This document shows positions 1 through 6,492 of a DNA stretch of 12,097 nt, in pieces. The first letter of the stretch is position 1; every line of letters starts with the position of its first letter. The stretch is from an uncultured Candidatus Saccharibacteria bacterium (GTDB lineage: Bacteria; Patescibacteriota; Saccharimonadia; Saccharimonadales; Saccharimonadaceae): contig CALHVV010000020.1 of the NCBI GenBank assembly GCA_938036915.1, positions 1 to 12,097 of the forward strand, in the 5' to 3' direction. The position numbers and the translations under genes are program-made. The notes below the pieces were generated by a model. It was not told the origin of the DNA, did no database searches, and was given only the letters and a program-made list of their open reading frames with translations.

Positions 1-760
1 GTGAGAAACGCGCGTTGCTCTGCGGTAGTGGCACTGCAAGGTTCTGTCCATCGCCTGTCCAGTCGATTAGCTCGCCGCCATAACGTTGCACGGCAGTGAT
101 TGCTTGGCTACCAAACCAAACGAGGAATGAGCGCAGTTTTCCATTATCACGCGTCATCTCCCTGGTTGAATGCGACACATCCCACGTGGCGAGTATTGCA
201 TTCGGTGTGGTGGGTGATTTGAGGGCTAGCATGTCGGCGACTGACTGAGTGGGGTATGATGATCTCGCCAATGCTTGCAGCGCCGTAATGCCAACGCCGA
301 GTGCAGCTTTGGTTCTGTCATATCGCCATAGTGTTTCCAACTCGTCCAGTTGACGTTTTGTCGGCGCACGGTCTTTGGTAAAAGCAGCTTGCAAAACGGT
401 GTGTTGGTCAGGTAGCGGCAAGTTGAGAACGCGATGATCAGGATTCATCGCACTCTCAGTCAGGGTAATGTCGTCTTGGTTGCCTTCAATGACACGTCCA
501 GCAACTGACGACCCATCAACGCGGTGCCCTATGATATGCGTTTTTTGAAAATCAAATCGGCCGTCAGCCGGAGCTTGCGGTGAGCACGCAGTAGCGATTG
601 CCCCAATTGAATCAGGATTACATTCATCATGCACAAAGACAGTCGCTGCGTCTGGCTGAATCTCAGTCATGTGTACGTGTTGCAGAAAATCACCGACTGT
701 TTGCGCGAGTGCTTGCTGGTAGCTATGCGCTGCTTTGGTGTGCGAAGTTTCGTGATGCAT
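1..760 (-). CDS. class III nucleotide-cyclase-like domain protein (C-terminus off window)
   Basis: The reading frame is open from an ATG at 758-760 to the left edge, giving 253 residues with no stop; the C-terminus lies outside the window. Near residues 188-246 it matches the start of an adenylate/guanylate cyclase catalytic domain. TWDVSHST supplies the first metal-binding aspartate (D194), and GGELIDWTGDGQNLAVP has the GDG hairpin with the second aspartate (D237), 43 residues later, a spacing usual for class III cyclases. The substrate-specifying and transition-state residues would lie off the edge, so activity cannot be judged. Residues 1-185 contain no membrane segment or recognised sensor domain; a helix around 133-168 may be a linker. 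The protein looks cytosolic. The start was chosen because an in-frame TAA precedes it by one codon and CATAAT lies 7 nt upstream. It could be a degenerate cyclase homologue rather than a cAMP/cGMP producer. Confidence 0.72.
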   Translation of the reverse strand, partial: MHHETSHTKAAHSYQQALAQTVGDFLQHVHMTEIQPDAATVFVHDECNPDSIGAIATACSPQAPADGRFDFQKTHIIGHRVDGSSVAGRVIEGNQDDITLTESAMNPDHRVLNLPLPDQHTVLQAAFTKDRAPTKRQLDELETLWRYDRTKAALGVGITALQALARSSYPTQSVADMLALKSPTTPNAILATWDVSHSTREMTRDNGKLRSFLVWFGSQAITAVQRYGGELIDWTGDGQNLAVPLPQSNARFS

Positions 761-767
761 TAGTTAT

Positions 768-773
768 ATTATG
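768..773 (-). promoter_or_regulatory. -10 box, leaderless promoter of the cyclase-like gene
   Basis: CATAAT on the minus strand is separated by 7 nt from the ATG at 760. This matches the spacing seen before six + strand genes in the window and places the expected transcription start at or next to the start codon. No Shine-Dalgarno sequence is present. The -35 region (about 791-796, TACCTC) is poor. Confidence 0.45.
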
Positions 774-796
774 CCACATATTGAGGAAATGAGGTA

Positions 797-826
797 TGGC
801 CAAAGGACGTCTGGCCAAAGGACGCC
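797..826. repeat. two tandem copies of a 15-bp unit
   Basis: TGGCCAAAGGACGTC (797-811) is followed directly by TGGCCAAAGGACGCC (812-826), differing at one base. It lies in the 70-bp gap between the stop of the glycosidase gene (831) and the start of the cyclase-like gene (760). The two TGGCCA hexamers can also pair as a 6-bp stem with a 9-nt loop (797-817), but no T-tract follows on the minus strand, so it is not a convincing terminator. Confidence 0.6.
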
Positions 827-830
827 TAGC

Positions 831-1775
831 TCACGACTGCTTCTTCATATACCTCGCAGTTTCCTCCCAGAGTGGGTTATCCTTGTATGGTACGCCATCG
901 TGCGCCCAATACCACCAAAAGTATCCACCAACGTAGCGTGGAGTGTACCGCGGCATGGCATAATAATGCCGAAACAACTGTAGTTTATGCGTCATCGGGG
1001 TATGCTCGCTGGGTGTGCCGCACTCGCCAATGCCAAGCTTGGCCTCTGGGAAGAGCGTCTCAAGCTCAGCAAAGATCTGCCGCCAGTTGGGCTGGTAGCC
1101 ATCGTTGTCATCGTCGTAGTAGCTGACGAGGACATAATCGACGCCTTGCCTTAGATCATCGGGTAGGTATGTCTGTAGCCAATCTTTCATGCTCAGCGTG
1201 CTTCCGTTTGGCGGGAAGTAGTAGGGCACAAGCGCCGCCGCGGCATTCTTATCCTTAATGTATCGGTAAGCACTGGTCACCTTCGCGGCAGTAAGGTGTG
1301 GGTCTTCTTGGATCCATTCTTGGCCATTCATTTCATTGCCAACCTCCCATATCGCGACGTAGTGAGATAAATACTGGTAAGACTCAGCAAAGCGCTGCTG
1401 GTAGCGCTCGGTGCTGTAGCTGTGCATATCAGAAGAATCAACGGGCTGGGCCATGATATCGGCCACGCGATGAATCGCCTTGAATAGCTCACGGTAACGC
1501 TGCGGTGATCTATCCTTAGACATAACGATCCGCACCGTTGGCCGAGCAGGCAAACGCTGAAGAGCCTCCACGATATCAGCAAGCCGTCTCGTGCCCTCCC
1601 AGCTGTCGTCGATTGTCAGGCCATAGAGCATATGTGATGATGCATGATGAGAAGGTGAATGGTTCGCGCTGCCTTGCGAGGTAGAGTGTGACGCTGGCGC
1701 TAGCACGCGCAGCAGCACATACATCAGCACACAAAGTAATATAGCAAAACCAGCAATATGAACGTACTTTGGCAT
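831..1775 (-). CDS. membrane-anchored clan GH-A type glycoside hydrolase
   Basis: This 314-residue protein probably hydrolyses a glycan outside the cell while tethered to the membrane. Residues 5-25 form one hydrophobic segment after a short positive N-terminus (MPKYVH), and residues 28-48 are a Ser/His-rich linker. The rest reads as a TIM-barrel hydrolase of clan GH-A. WEVGNEMNG (143-151) carries the Asn-Glu pair at the end of strand 4, with E148 the likely acid/base, and LGIGECGT (247-254) places E251 as the likely nucleophile. GGYFWWYW (283-290) near the end resembles the strand-8 aromatic wall. I cannot assign a GH family or substrate. The start has a good Shine-Dalgarno AAGGAG 8 nt upstream and its own promoter at 1797-1824, unlike the leaderless neighbours. 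A glycan-binding protein without catalysis is possible but less likely, since both glutamates are present. Confidence 0.75.
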   Translation of the reverse strand: MPKYVHIAGFAILLCVLMYVLLRVLAPASHSTSQGSANHSPSHHASSHMLYGLTIDDSWEGTRRLADIVEALQRLPARPTVRIVMSKDRSPQRYRELFKAIHRVADIMAQPVDSSDMHSYSTERYQQRFAESYQYLSHYVAIWEVGNEMNGQEWIQEDPHLTAAKVTSAYRYIKDKNAAAALVPYYFPPNGSTLSMKDWLQTYLPDDLRQGVDYVLVSYYDDDNDGYQPNWRQIFAELETLFPEAKLGIGECGTPSEHTPMTHKLQLFRHYYAMPRYTPRYVGGYFWWYWAHDGVPYKDNPLWEETARYMKKQS

Positions 1776-1796
1776 ATAATAAGCTCCTTACAAGGT

Positions 1797-1824
1797 AGTA
1801 TATCAAGGCACAGTTTTATATCAA
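1797..1824 (-). promoter_or_regulatory. sigma70-type promoter of the glycosidase gene
   Basis: On the minus strand TTGATA (1819-1824) is followed after 16 bp by TATACT (1797-1802). The predicted start near 1790 gives a leader of about 15 nt that contains AAGGAG (1784-1789), 8 nt before the ATG at 1775. The -35 hexamer overlaps the edge of the 32-bp palindrome (1823-1854), so a protein bound there could block this promoter. Confidence 0.5.
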
Positions 1825-1854
1825 ACCAGGCGAATTTCGAAATTCGCCTGGTTT
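1823..1854. repeat. 32-bp perfect palindrome in divergent intergenic region
   Basis: Each 16-bp arm (AAACCAGGCGAATTTC and its exact complement) abuts the other with no spacer. It lies between two divergently transcribed genes, next to the -35 box of the leftward promoter. As RNA it would fold into a hairpin of about 14 bp with a tight loop. On the + strand a run of six T follows at 1861-1866, but only after a 6-nt gap (ACCCTG), so it is a marginal terminator, and no gene on the + strand leads into it. An operator site, or the terminator of a small unseen RNA, are the alternatives. Confidence 0.7.
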
Positions 1855-1920
1855 ACCCTGTTTTTTCTCTGTTACGGCGGACTCTTTTTCTCTTCTTTTA
1901 TATATTTATATATAATAGGA

Positions 1921-2103
1921 GAGAAATCGATATGGATATATGGATATATAAGTATGGATATAGATAGAAATAGAAAGATAAATAAATAAATAAATAAAGA
2001 TAAAGATAGAGATAGATGAATAGAGATAAGTAGAGAAATATAGATATGGATATATAGATATGGATAGAGAAATAGATAGAGAAATATGAGAGAAAGAGAG
2101 ATG
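1921..2103. repeat. low-complexity GATA/TAAA/GATATG tract lacking C
   Basis: This stretch is built from imperfect GATA, GATATG, TAAA and GAGAAATA units, including five consecutive TAAA-type units around 1980-1998. From 1929 to 2103 the + strand contains no C at all. It is preceded by a T-rich, TA-repeat stretch (1861-1917). No credible protein is encoded: the minus-strand frame through it is an Ile/Ser/Tyr-rich artefact. It occupies most of the gap between the glycosidase and methyltransferase-Lnt genes. Confidence 0.75.
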
Positions 2104-2215
2104 CGTTATAAAGATAGAAGAGGTAGCCAAGTGTGTATGATGCCCTACAGGCAGCACATCTCCGATAAACGAATTAGGGATGATACGCACAGGGTAAGAA
2201 CATACTATCATGATT

Positions 2216-2244
2216 ATGTCACATCAGTAATAAAGTGGTATAAT
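2216..2244 (+). promoter_or_regulatory. leaderless promoter of the methyltransferase-Lnt gene
   Basis: ATGTCA (2216-2221), 17 bp, then TATAAT (2239-2244). The ATG at 2252 lies 7 nt after the -10 box, so transcription should begin at or within a base or two of the start codon. There is no Shine-Dalgarno sequence in the short space between. Confidence 0.6.
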
Positions 2245-2251
2245 CATACGC

Positions 2252-4033
2252 ATGAAGAAGCATATGATATATAACCATATTCCTGATTTTTGTCTCTTCG
2301 GCTTCGGCTTTATTGCCTTTGCGGTGGCATGGCTGTGGCCAGGGACAGTAGTAATTGCCAGCGAGTGGTGGCTGGTAGGTATTGCCTGTATTGTCGTGGC
2401 CGTGCTGACAATATATGCAACAATGCGTGCGCTGCGCCGAGCTGCAACCTCAACCAACCCGCTTGATGAGCCAAGCGAGCTGCTCACCACGGGGCCGTTT
2501 AATTTCTCGCGCAATCCACTTTATCTTGCATATATCTTGGCGGTACTTGGTTGCGCGTTGGTGAGCGGCTCATGGCTGGCGCTGCTGTGCCCAGTGGTGT
2601 GCTTTGGCGTGCTAAACTGGCTCATTATTCCAATCGAAGAGCGCGCCCTCCATCACGTCTTTGACGAGCGTTACGAGTGGTACTGCCGACGGGTGCGGCG
2701 CTGGCTTGTAGTGCCTATGGCGTGCAAGCACATGGAACCTATGCGCTTTATGACAATACGGCGAGCGGCTCGGCCATATATTTTTGCGGCGATATCTGGC
2801 ATTGTTGTGGCAGGAACGGCTTTTGCCCCACATTGGCTTCTGCAGCTACCAGTATTTTTTGCATTAGCATTGCTATTTATAGCAGTGCGACGACTGTCGG
2901 GCATCCATCTTTATGGCGTTGGTGCTTGTTTCTTGCTGGCATGGCTCTTACCAACGACCTATTGGTATTACTACTTTATGTCGCCCGGCGTGGCATTTGG
3001 TGCAAGTGTTGGATGGGCGCTTTTGCAGGCCAACCTGTTTTGGATTATAGCTCTGCGTCGGTATATTCGGACATACGGTGCTGTAGTGCTCTTTGTTATT
3101 GCATGGTGCACATTGACGTATATACGAACTCATGCACCAGTGGTAGAGGATTGGTGGATTCCCCATCTTGGCTATAGCGTGTGGCGTAATGACAGTATCA
3201 CTATGTGGAGTGTCTATGGCGGCGAAGTAGTGCTCGAAGCGATTGTATTACTCTGTGGCGCGAGTATAGCGTGGCTAATAGTGCATGCTCGTATGAACGT
3301 ATGGATACGTATGAGCTGCGGGCTTGTTGTACTCGTGGCGATAGCAAATAGTATTGCTGTGCATATGCCAGCCAAGCCACTCCCTCCAGTGATTGCACTC
3401 CAAAAGATGACACGTGGCGGCGTTGATATACCCGCTACTAAGGCTGATGTGGATGACCTCATACATCTGACAAAGCGCGCAATTGCACAGTACCAATATC
3501 CTCATGCGACAATCGTCTGGCCAGAAAATTCTATCCCACCTGCACTGCACACAACAATTGCAGCCTTTGCACAAAGAGAATCGATCAACATCGTCTACCA
3601 CACAACAGAAAAAGACGATACAAGAATATACAAAAAAGTCGCACTGGTAGATCAGTCTGGTCGCAGTATACTAACAAATTACAAAGCGCATCTTGCGCCA
3701 GATGAATCAATTGGTACAGCGCGTTATTCACGCGTAATTGCTACGCATAATGCTACGAAAGTTACGGCATATGTTTGCTATGACATACACTACCCAGATA
3801 TTGTTGAGCGGCTCAAGGGGAGTGACGTTGCCTATATTCCACTGAGTGATCCTGAGTATGGCTATCTGCAAAAGCAATTTCACGCAGCAGACAGTGTTAT
3901 TCGTGCCAGGCAGGCGCAAACAGCCGTTGTTTTGGCGGGTACAGATGGGCCAACCATGATTATTAATAGCAACGGTATCATCGTTGATCGCTTGATAGGG
4001 AATACTACTGGATTCGTTGGATATAGCAAATAA
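2252..4033 (+). CDS. fusion: ICMT/PEMT-like methyltransferase + Lnt-like N-acyltransferase
   Basis: One uninterrupted 593-residue membrane protein with two parts. Residues 1-155 have about four hydrophobic segments and the isoprenylcysteine/phospholipid methyltransferase signature: GPFNFSRNPLYLA (81-93), then EERALHHVFDERYEWYCRRV (129-148). Residues 165-370 hold about six further membrane segments. Residues 375-593 are a nitrilase-superfamily domain like that of apolipoprotein N-acyltransferase (Lnt), with the full Glu-Lys-Cys triad: E425 in WPEN, K478 in NYKAHL, C509 in YVCYDIHYP. Lnt transfers an acyl chain from phospholipid to the N-terminal cysteine of lipoproteins. Differences from classical Lnt are CYD for CYE and PDES for PFGE after the lysine, so the acceptor may differ. 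The start sits 7 nt after TATAAT. The domain calls are secure, but the joint function is unknown. Lnt-type activity would be notable in a bacterium without an outer membrane. Confidence 0.82.
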   Translation: MKKHMIYNHIPDFCLFGFGFIAFAVAWLWPGTVVIASEWWLVGIACIVVAVLTIYATMRALRRAATSTNPLDEPSELLTTGPFNFSRNPLYLAYILAVLGCALVSGSWLALLCPVVCFGVLNWLIIPIEERALHHVFDERYEWYCRRVRRWLVVPMACKHMEPMRFMTIRRAARPYIFAAISGIVVAGTAFAPHWLLQLPVFFALALLFIAVRRLSGIHLYGVGACFLLAWLLPTTYWYYYFMSPGVAFGASVGWALLQANLFWIIALRRYIRTYGAVVLFVIAWCTLTYIRTHAPVVEDWWIPHLGYSVWRNDSITMWSVYGGEVVLEAIVLLCGASIAWLIVHARMNVWIRMSCGLVVLVAIANSIAVHMPAKPLPPVIALQKMTRGGVDIPATKADVDDLIHLTKRAIAQYQYPHATIVWPENSIPPALHTTIAAFAQRESINIVYHTTEKDDTRIYKKVALVDQSGRSILTNYKAHLAPDESIGTARYSRVIATHNATKVTAYVCYDIHYPDIVERLKGSDVAYIPLSDPEYGYLQKQFHAADSVIRARQAQTAVVLAGTDGPTMIINSNGIIVDRLIGNTTGFVGYSK

Positions 4034-4189
4034 GAGCAGGTGCTTTGCGCGGCGTACAATAGCTTGAAGTGAGCCACGTATTTTCTTACTAGGTAAACAG
4101 GGATAAGGCATGCCGTGTTGGCGGTAAGGTGCTCATAATAATCTATAGTGTGATGAGAGATACGTATGCCATCTCCAACAACCTACTGC

Positions 4190-4195
4190 TATACT
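4190..4195 (+). promoter_or_regulatory. -10 box, leaderless promoter of the 4203 membrane gene
   Basis: TATACT is followed after 7 nt by the ATG at 4203, with no Shine-Dalgarno in between. The -35 position (4167-4172, TGCCAT) is weak. The 169-bp gap before it (4034-4202) shows no other gene or clear hairpin. Confidence 0.5.
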
Positions 4196-4202
4196 AGATA
4201 CC

Positions 4203-4901
4203 ATGAATGTTATTGCACTTGCATTTGGCCTTGGCGTGGCTGGGTTTGATGTGTTTGGCGCAGTGCTGGTTGTGCTGCTAGTGGCAAGCAAACTACCCAA
4301 GCAAAGAATCGCTGCGTTTGCACTCATCGTCTTAGTAGGAACAGTCACCGCTGGCGTAGCAGCATCGCTCCTACTTGGCGGTAGTGCCGAGCTATTTGCC
4401 CAGGCACTTCATCGTATACCAGCTTGTGTGTGGGTAGGCGCAGAAGGTGCGGCAAGTGTGGGACTGCTTGGCTGGGCGGCGGCTCGCTTGTATAAGCATA
4501 TAAAATCGGATAAGGAACTAAAGGAGTCGCAGGATAGCTGGGCCTTGCAATGGCTGAGGCGTAGCATTGTGCTTGGTGGCATCATCTATGCGGCCAGCGC
4601 CTTTACTGACCCATCATTCCTCGCAGTGATTGCTGTGGCGAGCCGTGAGCAGTCACTGCTTGTCGTTATCATAGCGCACGTGGTGTGGTTGCTTGTCAGT
4701 CAGGGGTTATTCTTTTGCCTTGTCATCGCGATTATGTGCGATAGACACCAGCCTCTCATAAACTGGTTCGAGCGGGTGAGATCCCAGTACAGCACGCTGA
4801 TTCGCTCGAGTATTACAGTGGTCATCATACTGTGTGGGCTTATTCTGCTTGCAGATATGGCGACCTTCTTGCTGAGTGGTCACTGGCTACTACCTGAGTA
4901 G
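4203..4901 (+). CDS. polytopic membrane protein, LysE/GAP-like
   Basis: This 232-residue integral membrane protein has about six hydrophobic helices, roughly at residues 3-28, 36-60, 75-94, 121-142, 150-176 and 199-223. A charged cytoplasmic stretch lies in the middle (98-115, KHIKSDKELKESQDSW). The layout of two helix triplets separated by a charged loop, with a short basic loop after helix 1 (ASKLPKQR), resembles LysE-superfamily and GAP/Sap-type exporters. I see no diagnostic motif, so the transport role is only a suggestion and the substrate is unknown. A conserved-looking FTDPSFLAV (133-141) sits at the start of helix 5. The gene stands alone: its own leaderless promoter precedes it, and 61 bp separate it from the regulator gene downstream. 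Confidence 0.65.
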   Translation: MNVIALAFGLGVAGFDVFGAVLVVLLVASKLPKQRIAAFALIVLVGTVTAGVAASLLLGGSAELFAQALHRIPACVWVGAEGAASVGLLGWAAARLYKHIKSDKELKESQDSWALQWLRRSIVLGGIIYAASAFTDPSFLAVIAVASREQSLLVVIIAHVVWLLVSQGLFFCLVIAIMCDRHQPLINWFERVRSQYSTLIRSSITVVIILCGLILLADMATFLLSGHWLLPE

Positions 4902-4962
4902 CGAGTAACACCCGTGATACAATAGAGGTGCTTGGCTGCGCATTATTTTCGGCACATAATAT

Positions 4963-5712
4963 ATGAAATCTCCATACACCCCTCAGCAAAATGGCATCAT
5001 GCAAGCGGCTGCTCGTCGTGTGCGGTATGACGAAATACCACCACAGGTAGCGCACGCTCGCTACGTGTACTGTCTATGGGAGCTAAAGACAACGCAGCCA
5101 CTGGCGCACAACTTCTACTACACAATTTTGCCCGATGCGTGCATTGATATTGTTTTTGATTTAGGTGACTGCAGCGCCTCTATTATGACGCCGCGCCAAA
5201 CCGCCTGGCGGATAGTACTGGGCCGGCGATTTCATTATGTGGGAATACGTTTACACCCTGGTGTGTATCACGGTGATGTCGATGCAGTTGTTGGCATGGC
5301 GATACCTATTAAGCGGCTTGCTGGCTGGGCTGTCACAGATATTATTGCTTCATTGCGACAACATAGCTTTACTCAGCAGCAAGACATCCTCGCAACTTGC
5401 ATTCAACGAATGATTGACTGTGGCCTGGTGCAGGAAGATGACTTTATCATGCAGGTCATTGCTCGGCTTGATGGCCAGCATACGATTACCCAGATTGCTC
5501 AGCAGTTGGGCTGCTCCGAGCGGCATCTGCGGCGGATTGTTCGCCAGCGAACTGGTTTTTCACCTCGAGCACTGCGGACAATTGTCCAGTTTCAGCGGAG
5601 CTTTACAGAAGATTGGCGAGAGCTCTATGCCGACCAGTCGCACTATATCCATCGTTTTCAGTGTATTACGCAGTACACACCACAGCACTACCACAAGACA
5701 TACCAAGCATAA
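4963..5712 (+). CDS. AraC-family transcriptional regulator with DUF6597-like N-terminus
   Basis: This 249-residue DNA-binding regulator has an N-terminal half that looks like the DUF6597 sensor-type domain common in AraC proteins of this length: YVYCLWELK (34-42) and ILPDACIDIVFDLGD (55-69), then FHYVGIRLHPG (90-100). The C-terminal AraC helix-turn-helix pair spans about 165-246. ITQIAQQLGCSERHLRRIVR (175-194) is the first HTH, and YADQSHYIHRFQCITQYTP (222-240) is the second, close to the family's F.DQSHF...F....G.TP pattern. The ligand is unknown. It lies 75 bp upstream of a VOC protein and a DUF1905 protein, both frequent partners of such regulators, so it may control them. There is no Shine-Dalgarno; a TACAAT at 4918-4923 may serve as -10 with a leader of about 30 nt. 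An in-frame ATG at 4999 is an alternative start. Confidence 0.85.
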   Translation: MKSPYTPQQNGIMQAAARRVRYDEIPPQVAHARYVYCLWELKTTQPLAHNFYYTILPDACIDIVFDLGDCSASIMTPRQTAWRIVLGRRFHYVGIRLHPGVYHGDVDAVVGMAIPIKRLAGWAVTDIIASLRQHSFTQQQDILATCIQRMIDCGLVQEDDFIMQVIARLDGQHTITQIAQQLGCSERHLRRIVRQRTGFSPRALRTIVQFQRSFTEDWRELYADQSHYIHRFQCITQYTPQHYHKTYQA

Positions 5713-5752
5713 TGTCCGAAATATACAATACGAGAGAGTGCCACCACGCTAC

Positions 5753-5782
5753 TATAATGACATAACCATTAACATAAAGGAG
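5753..5782 (+). promoter_or_regulatory. promoter -10 and ribosome binding site for the VOC-DUF1905 pair
   Basis: TATAAT at 5753-5758 lies 29 nt before the ATG at 5788, leaving room for a leader of about 22 nt. AAAGGAG at 5776-5782 sits 5 nt before the ATG and is one of the strongest ribosome binding sites in the window. This two-gene unit is therefore leadered, in contrast to the leaderless single genes around it. No good -35 is visible. Confidence 0.6.
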
Positions 5783-5787
5783 CGCAT

Positions 5788-6174
5788 ATGCACGCACTAT
5801 ATCCTGTGACAATTACCACAAAGATAACGGAATGTAAGGAGTTTTATTGTCGGCTCTTTGGCTTTGAGGTTGTATTCGAAGCCGATTGGTATGTGCAACT
5901 CTTGCATACGCATAGTGGTGTAGAGATCGGCCTGATGCAGCCACACCTTGCCAATCAGCCACAAGATCTCCAAGCGTCCTTTGGTGGCCATGGCATCATT
6001 TACTCACTTGAGGTCGCTGATGCTGCCAGTGAATATGAGCGGATTAAGGACTGTGATGTTGCAATCACCCATCCACTCACCACCGAGGCATGGGGCCAGA
6101 CTCACTTTTGTGTGCGTGACCCAAGCGGTGTAACGGTCGATATCGTTCAGCACGCAGGAGAGAGTAATGAGTGA
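5788..6174 (+). CDS. VOC superfamily (glyoxalase/bleomycin-resistance-like) protein
   Basis: A 128-residue vicinal-oxygen-chelate fold protein of typical single-domain length. Two beta-alpha-beta-beta-beta units can be traced: residues 5-50, with KECKEFY-like helix ITECKEFYCRLFGFEVVFE (13-31), and residues 68-121, ending in the hallmark FCVRDPSGVTVDIVQ (107-121). Possible metal ligands are E46 (VEIGLM) and D118, where many members have Glu. No histidine occurs at the usual first-strand position, so metal binding and catalysis are uncertain. Such proteins include glyoxalases, dioxygenases and drug-binding proteins; the substrate cannot be read from sequence. It is the first gene of a two-gene operon: its TGA (6172-6174) shares a base with the ATG of the DUF1905 gene. 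The upstream AraC regulator is a candidate controller. Confidence 0.88.
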   Translation: MHALYPVTITTKITECKEFYCRLFGFEVVFEADWYVQLLHTHSGVEIGLMQPHLANQPQDLQASFGGHGIIYSLEVADAASEYERIKDCDVAITHPLTTEAWGQTHFCVRDPSGVTVDIVQHAGESNE

Positions 6175-6461
6175 TGCACACCTATACCATTGATGGGCGG
6201 GTACAGCAATTTCCGCAAGCAGGTGGCTGGTATTATGTCGCAGTGCCGCAGAGGTATACAGAGATACTCCAACCACTAACGGTGCGTGGCCTGATTGCGG
6301 TTCATGCGGTGGTAGGAGAGGTGTCGTGGGATACCTCGCTACTGCCAATGGGTGATGGCACCCACTTCATTCCGCTGCCTGCTAAGGTGCGGCGAACAAA
6401 CCAGCTCGATGTGGGGAGCTGCGTCAACCTCACGTTTACGATTCGTCGCCCAGCAACATGA
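6174..6461 (+). CDS. DUF1905 family protein
   Basis: This 95-residue protein covers one DUF1905 domain, a small beta-rich fold of unknown biochemical role. Matching landmarks are the WYYVAVPQ segment (about 19-26), VRGLIAVHAVVGEVSWDTSLLPMG (about 37-60) and HFIPLPAKVRR (about 64-74) followed by LDVGSCVNLTF. The ATG overlaps the stop of the VOC gene (TGATG), which implies translational coupling; a GGAG lies about 14 nt upstream inside the VOC gene. A GTG one codon earlier (6171) is also possible. DUF1905 proteins are often found with AraC regulators and VOC proteins, as here, but no activity has been recognised from sequence. Confidence 0.85.
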   Translation: MHTYTIDGRVQQFPQAGGWYYVAVPQRYTEILQPLTVRGLIAVHAVVGEVSWDTSLLPMGDGTHFIPLPAKVRRTNQLDVGSCVNLTFTIRRPAT

Positions 6462-6486
6462 CACTCGCCGTGCATCCTTGTATAAT
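6458..6486 (+). promoter_or_regulatory. leaderless promoter of the DUF1697 gene
   Basis: ATGACA (6458-6463), a 17-bp spacer, then TATAAT (6481-6486), with the ATG at 6493 after 6 nt. This is the best-matching promoter in the window. Its -35 box includes the stop codon of the DUF1905 gene (6459-6461), which shows how tightly the genes are packed. Confidence 0.65.
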
Positions 6487-6492
6487 AGCACT

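Noticed and set aside
797..826. Tandem 15-bp units as the start of a CRISPR array or larger repeat
   Set aside because: Only two adjacent copies with no spacer and no further copies nearby.
1823..1866. Palindrome plus T6 as an ordinary intrinsic terminator
   Set aside because: A 6-nt gap separates stem and T-run, and no + strand gene leads into it; kept as a palindrome of unknown role.
1906..2211. Minus-strand frame rich in Ile, Ser, Tyr
   Set aside because: The repeated SISLSISIYPYLYF pattern is simply the translation of the GATA-type repeat.
2086..2274. 62-codon + strand frame (MREREMRYKDRRG...) starting in the C-free tract
   Set aside because: It begins in low-complexity sequence, runs through the promoter of the next gene and overlaps that gene's start by 23 nt; composition is not protein-like in its first part and no family is recognised.
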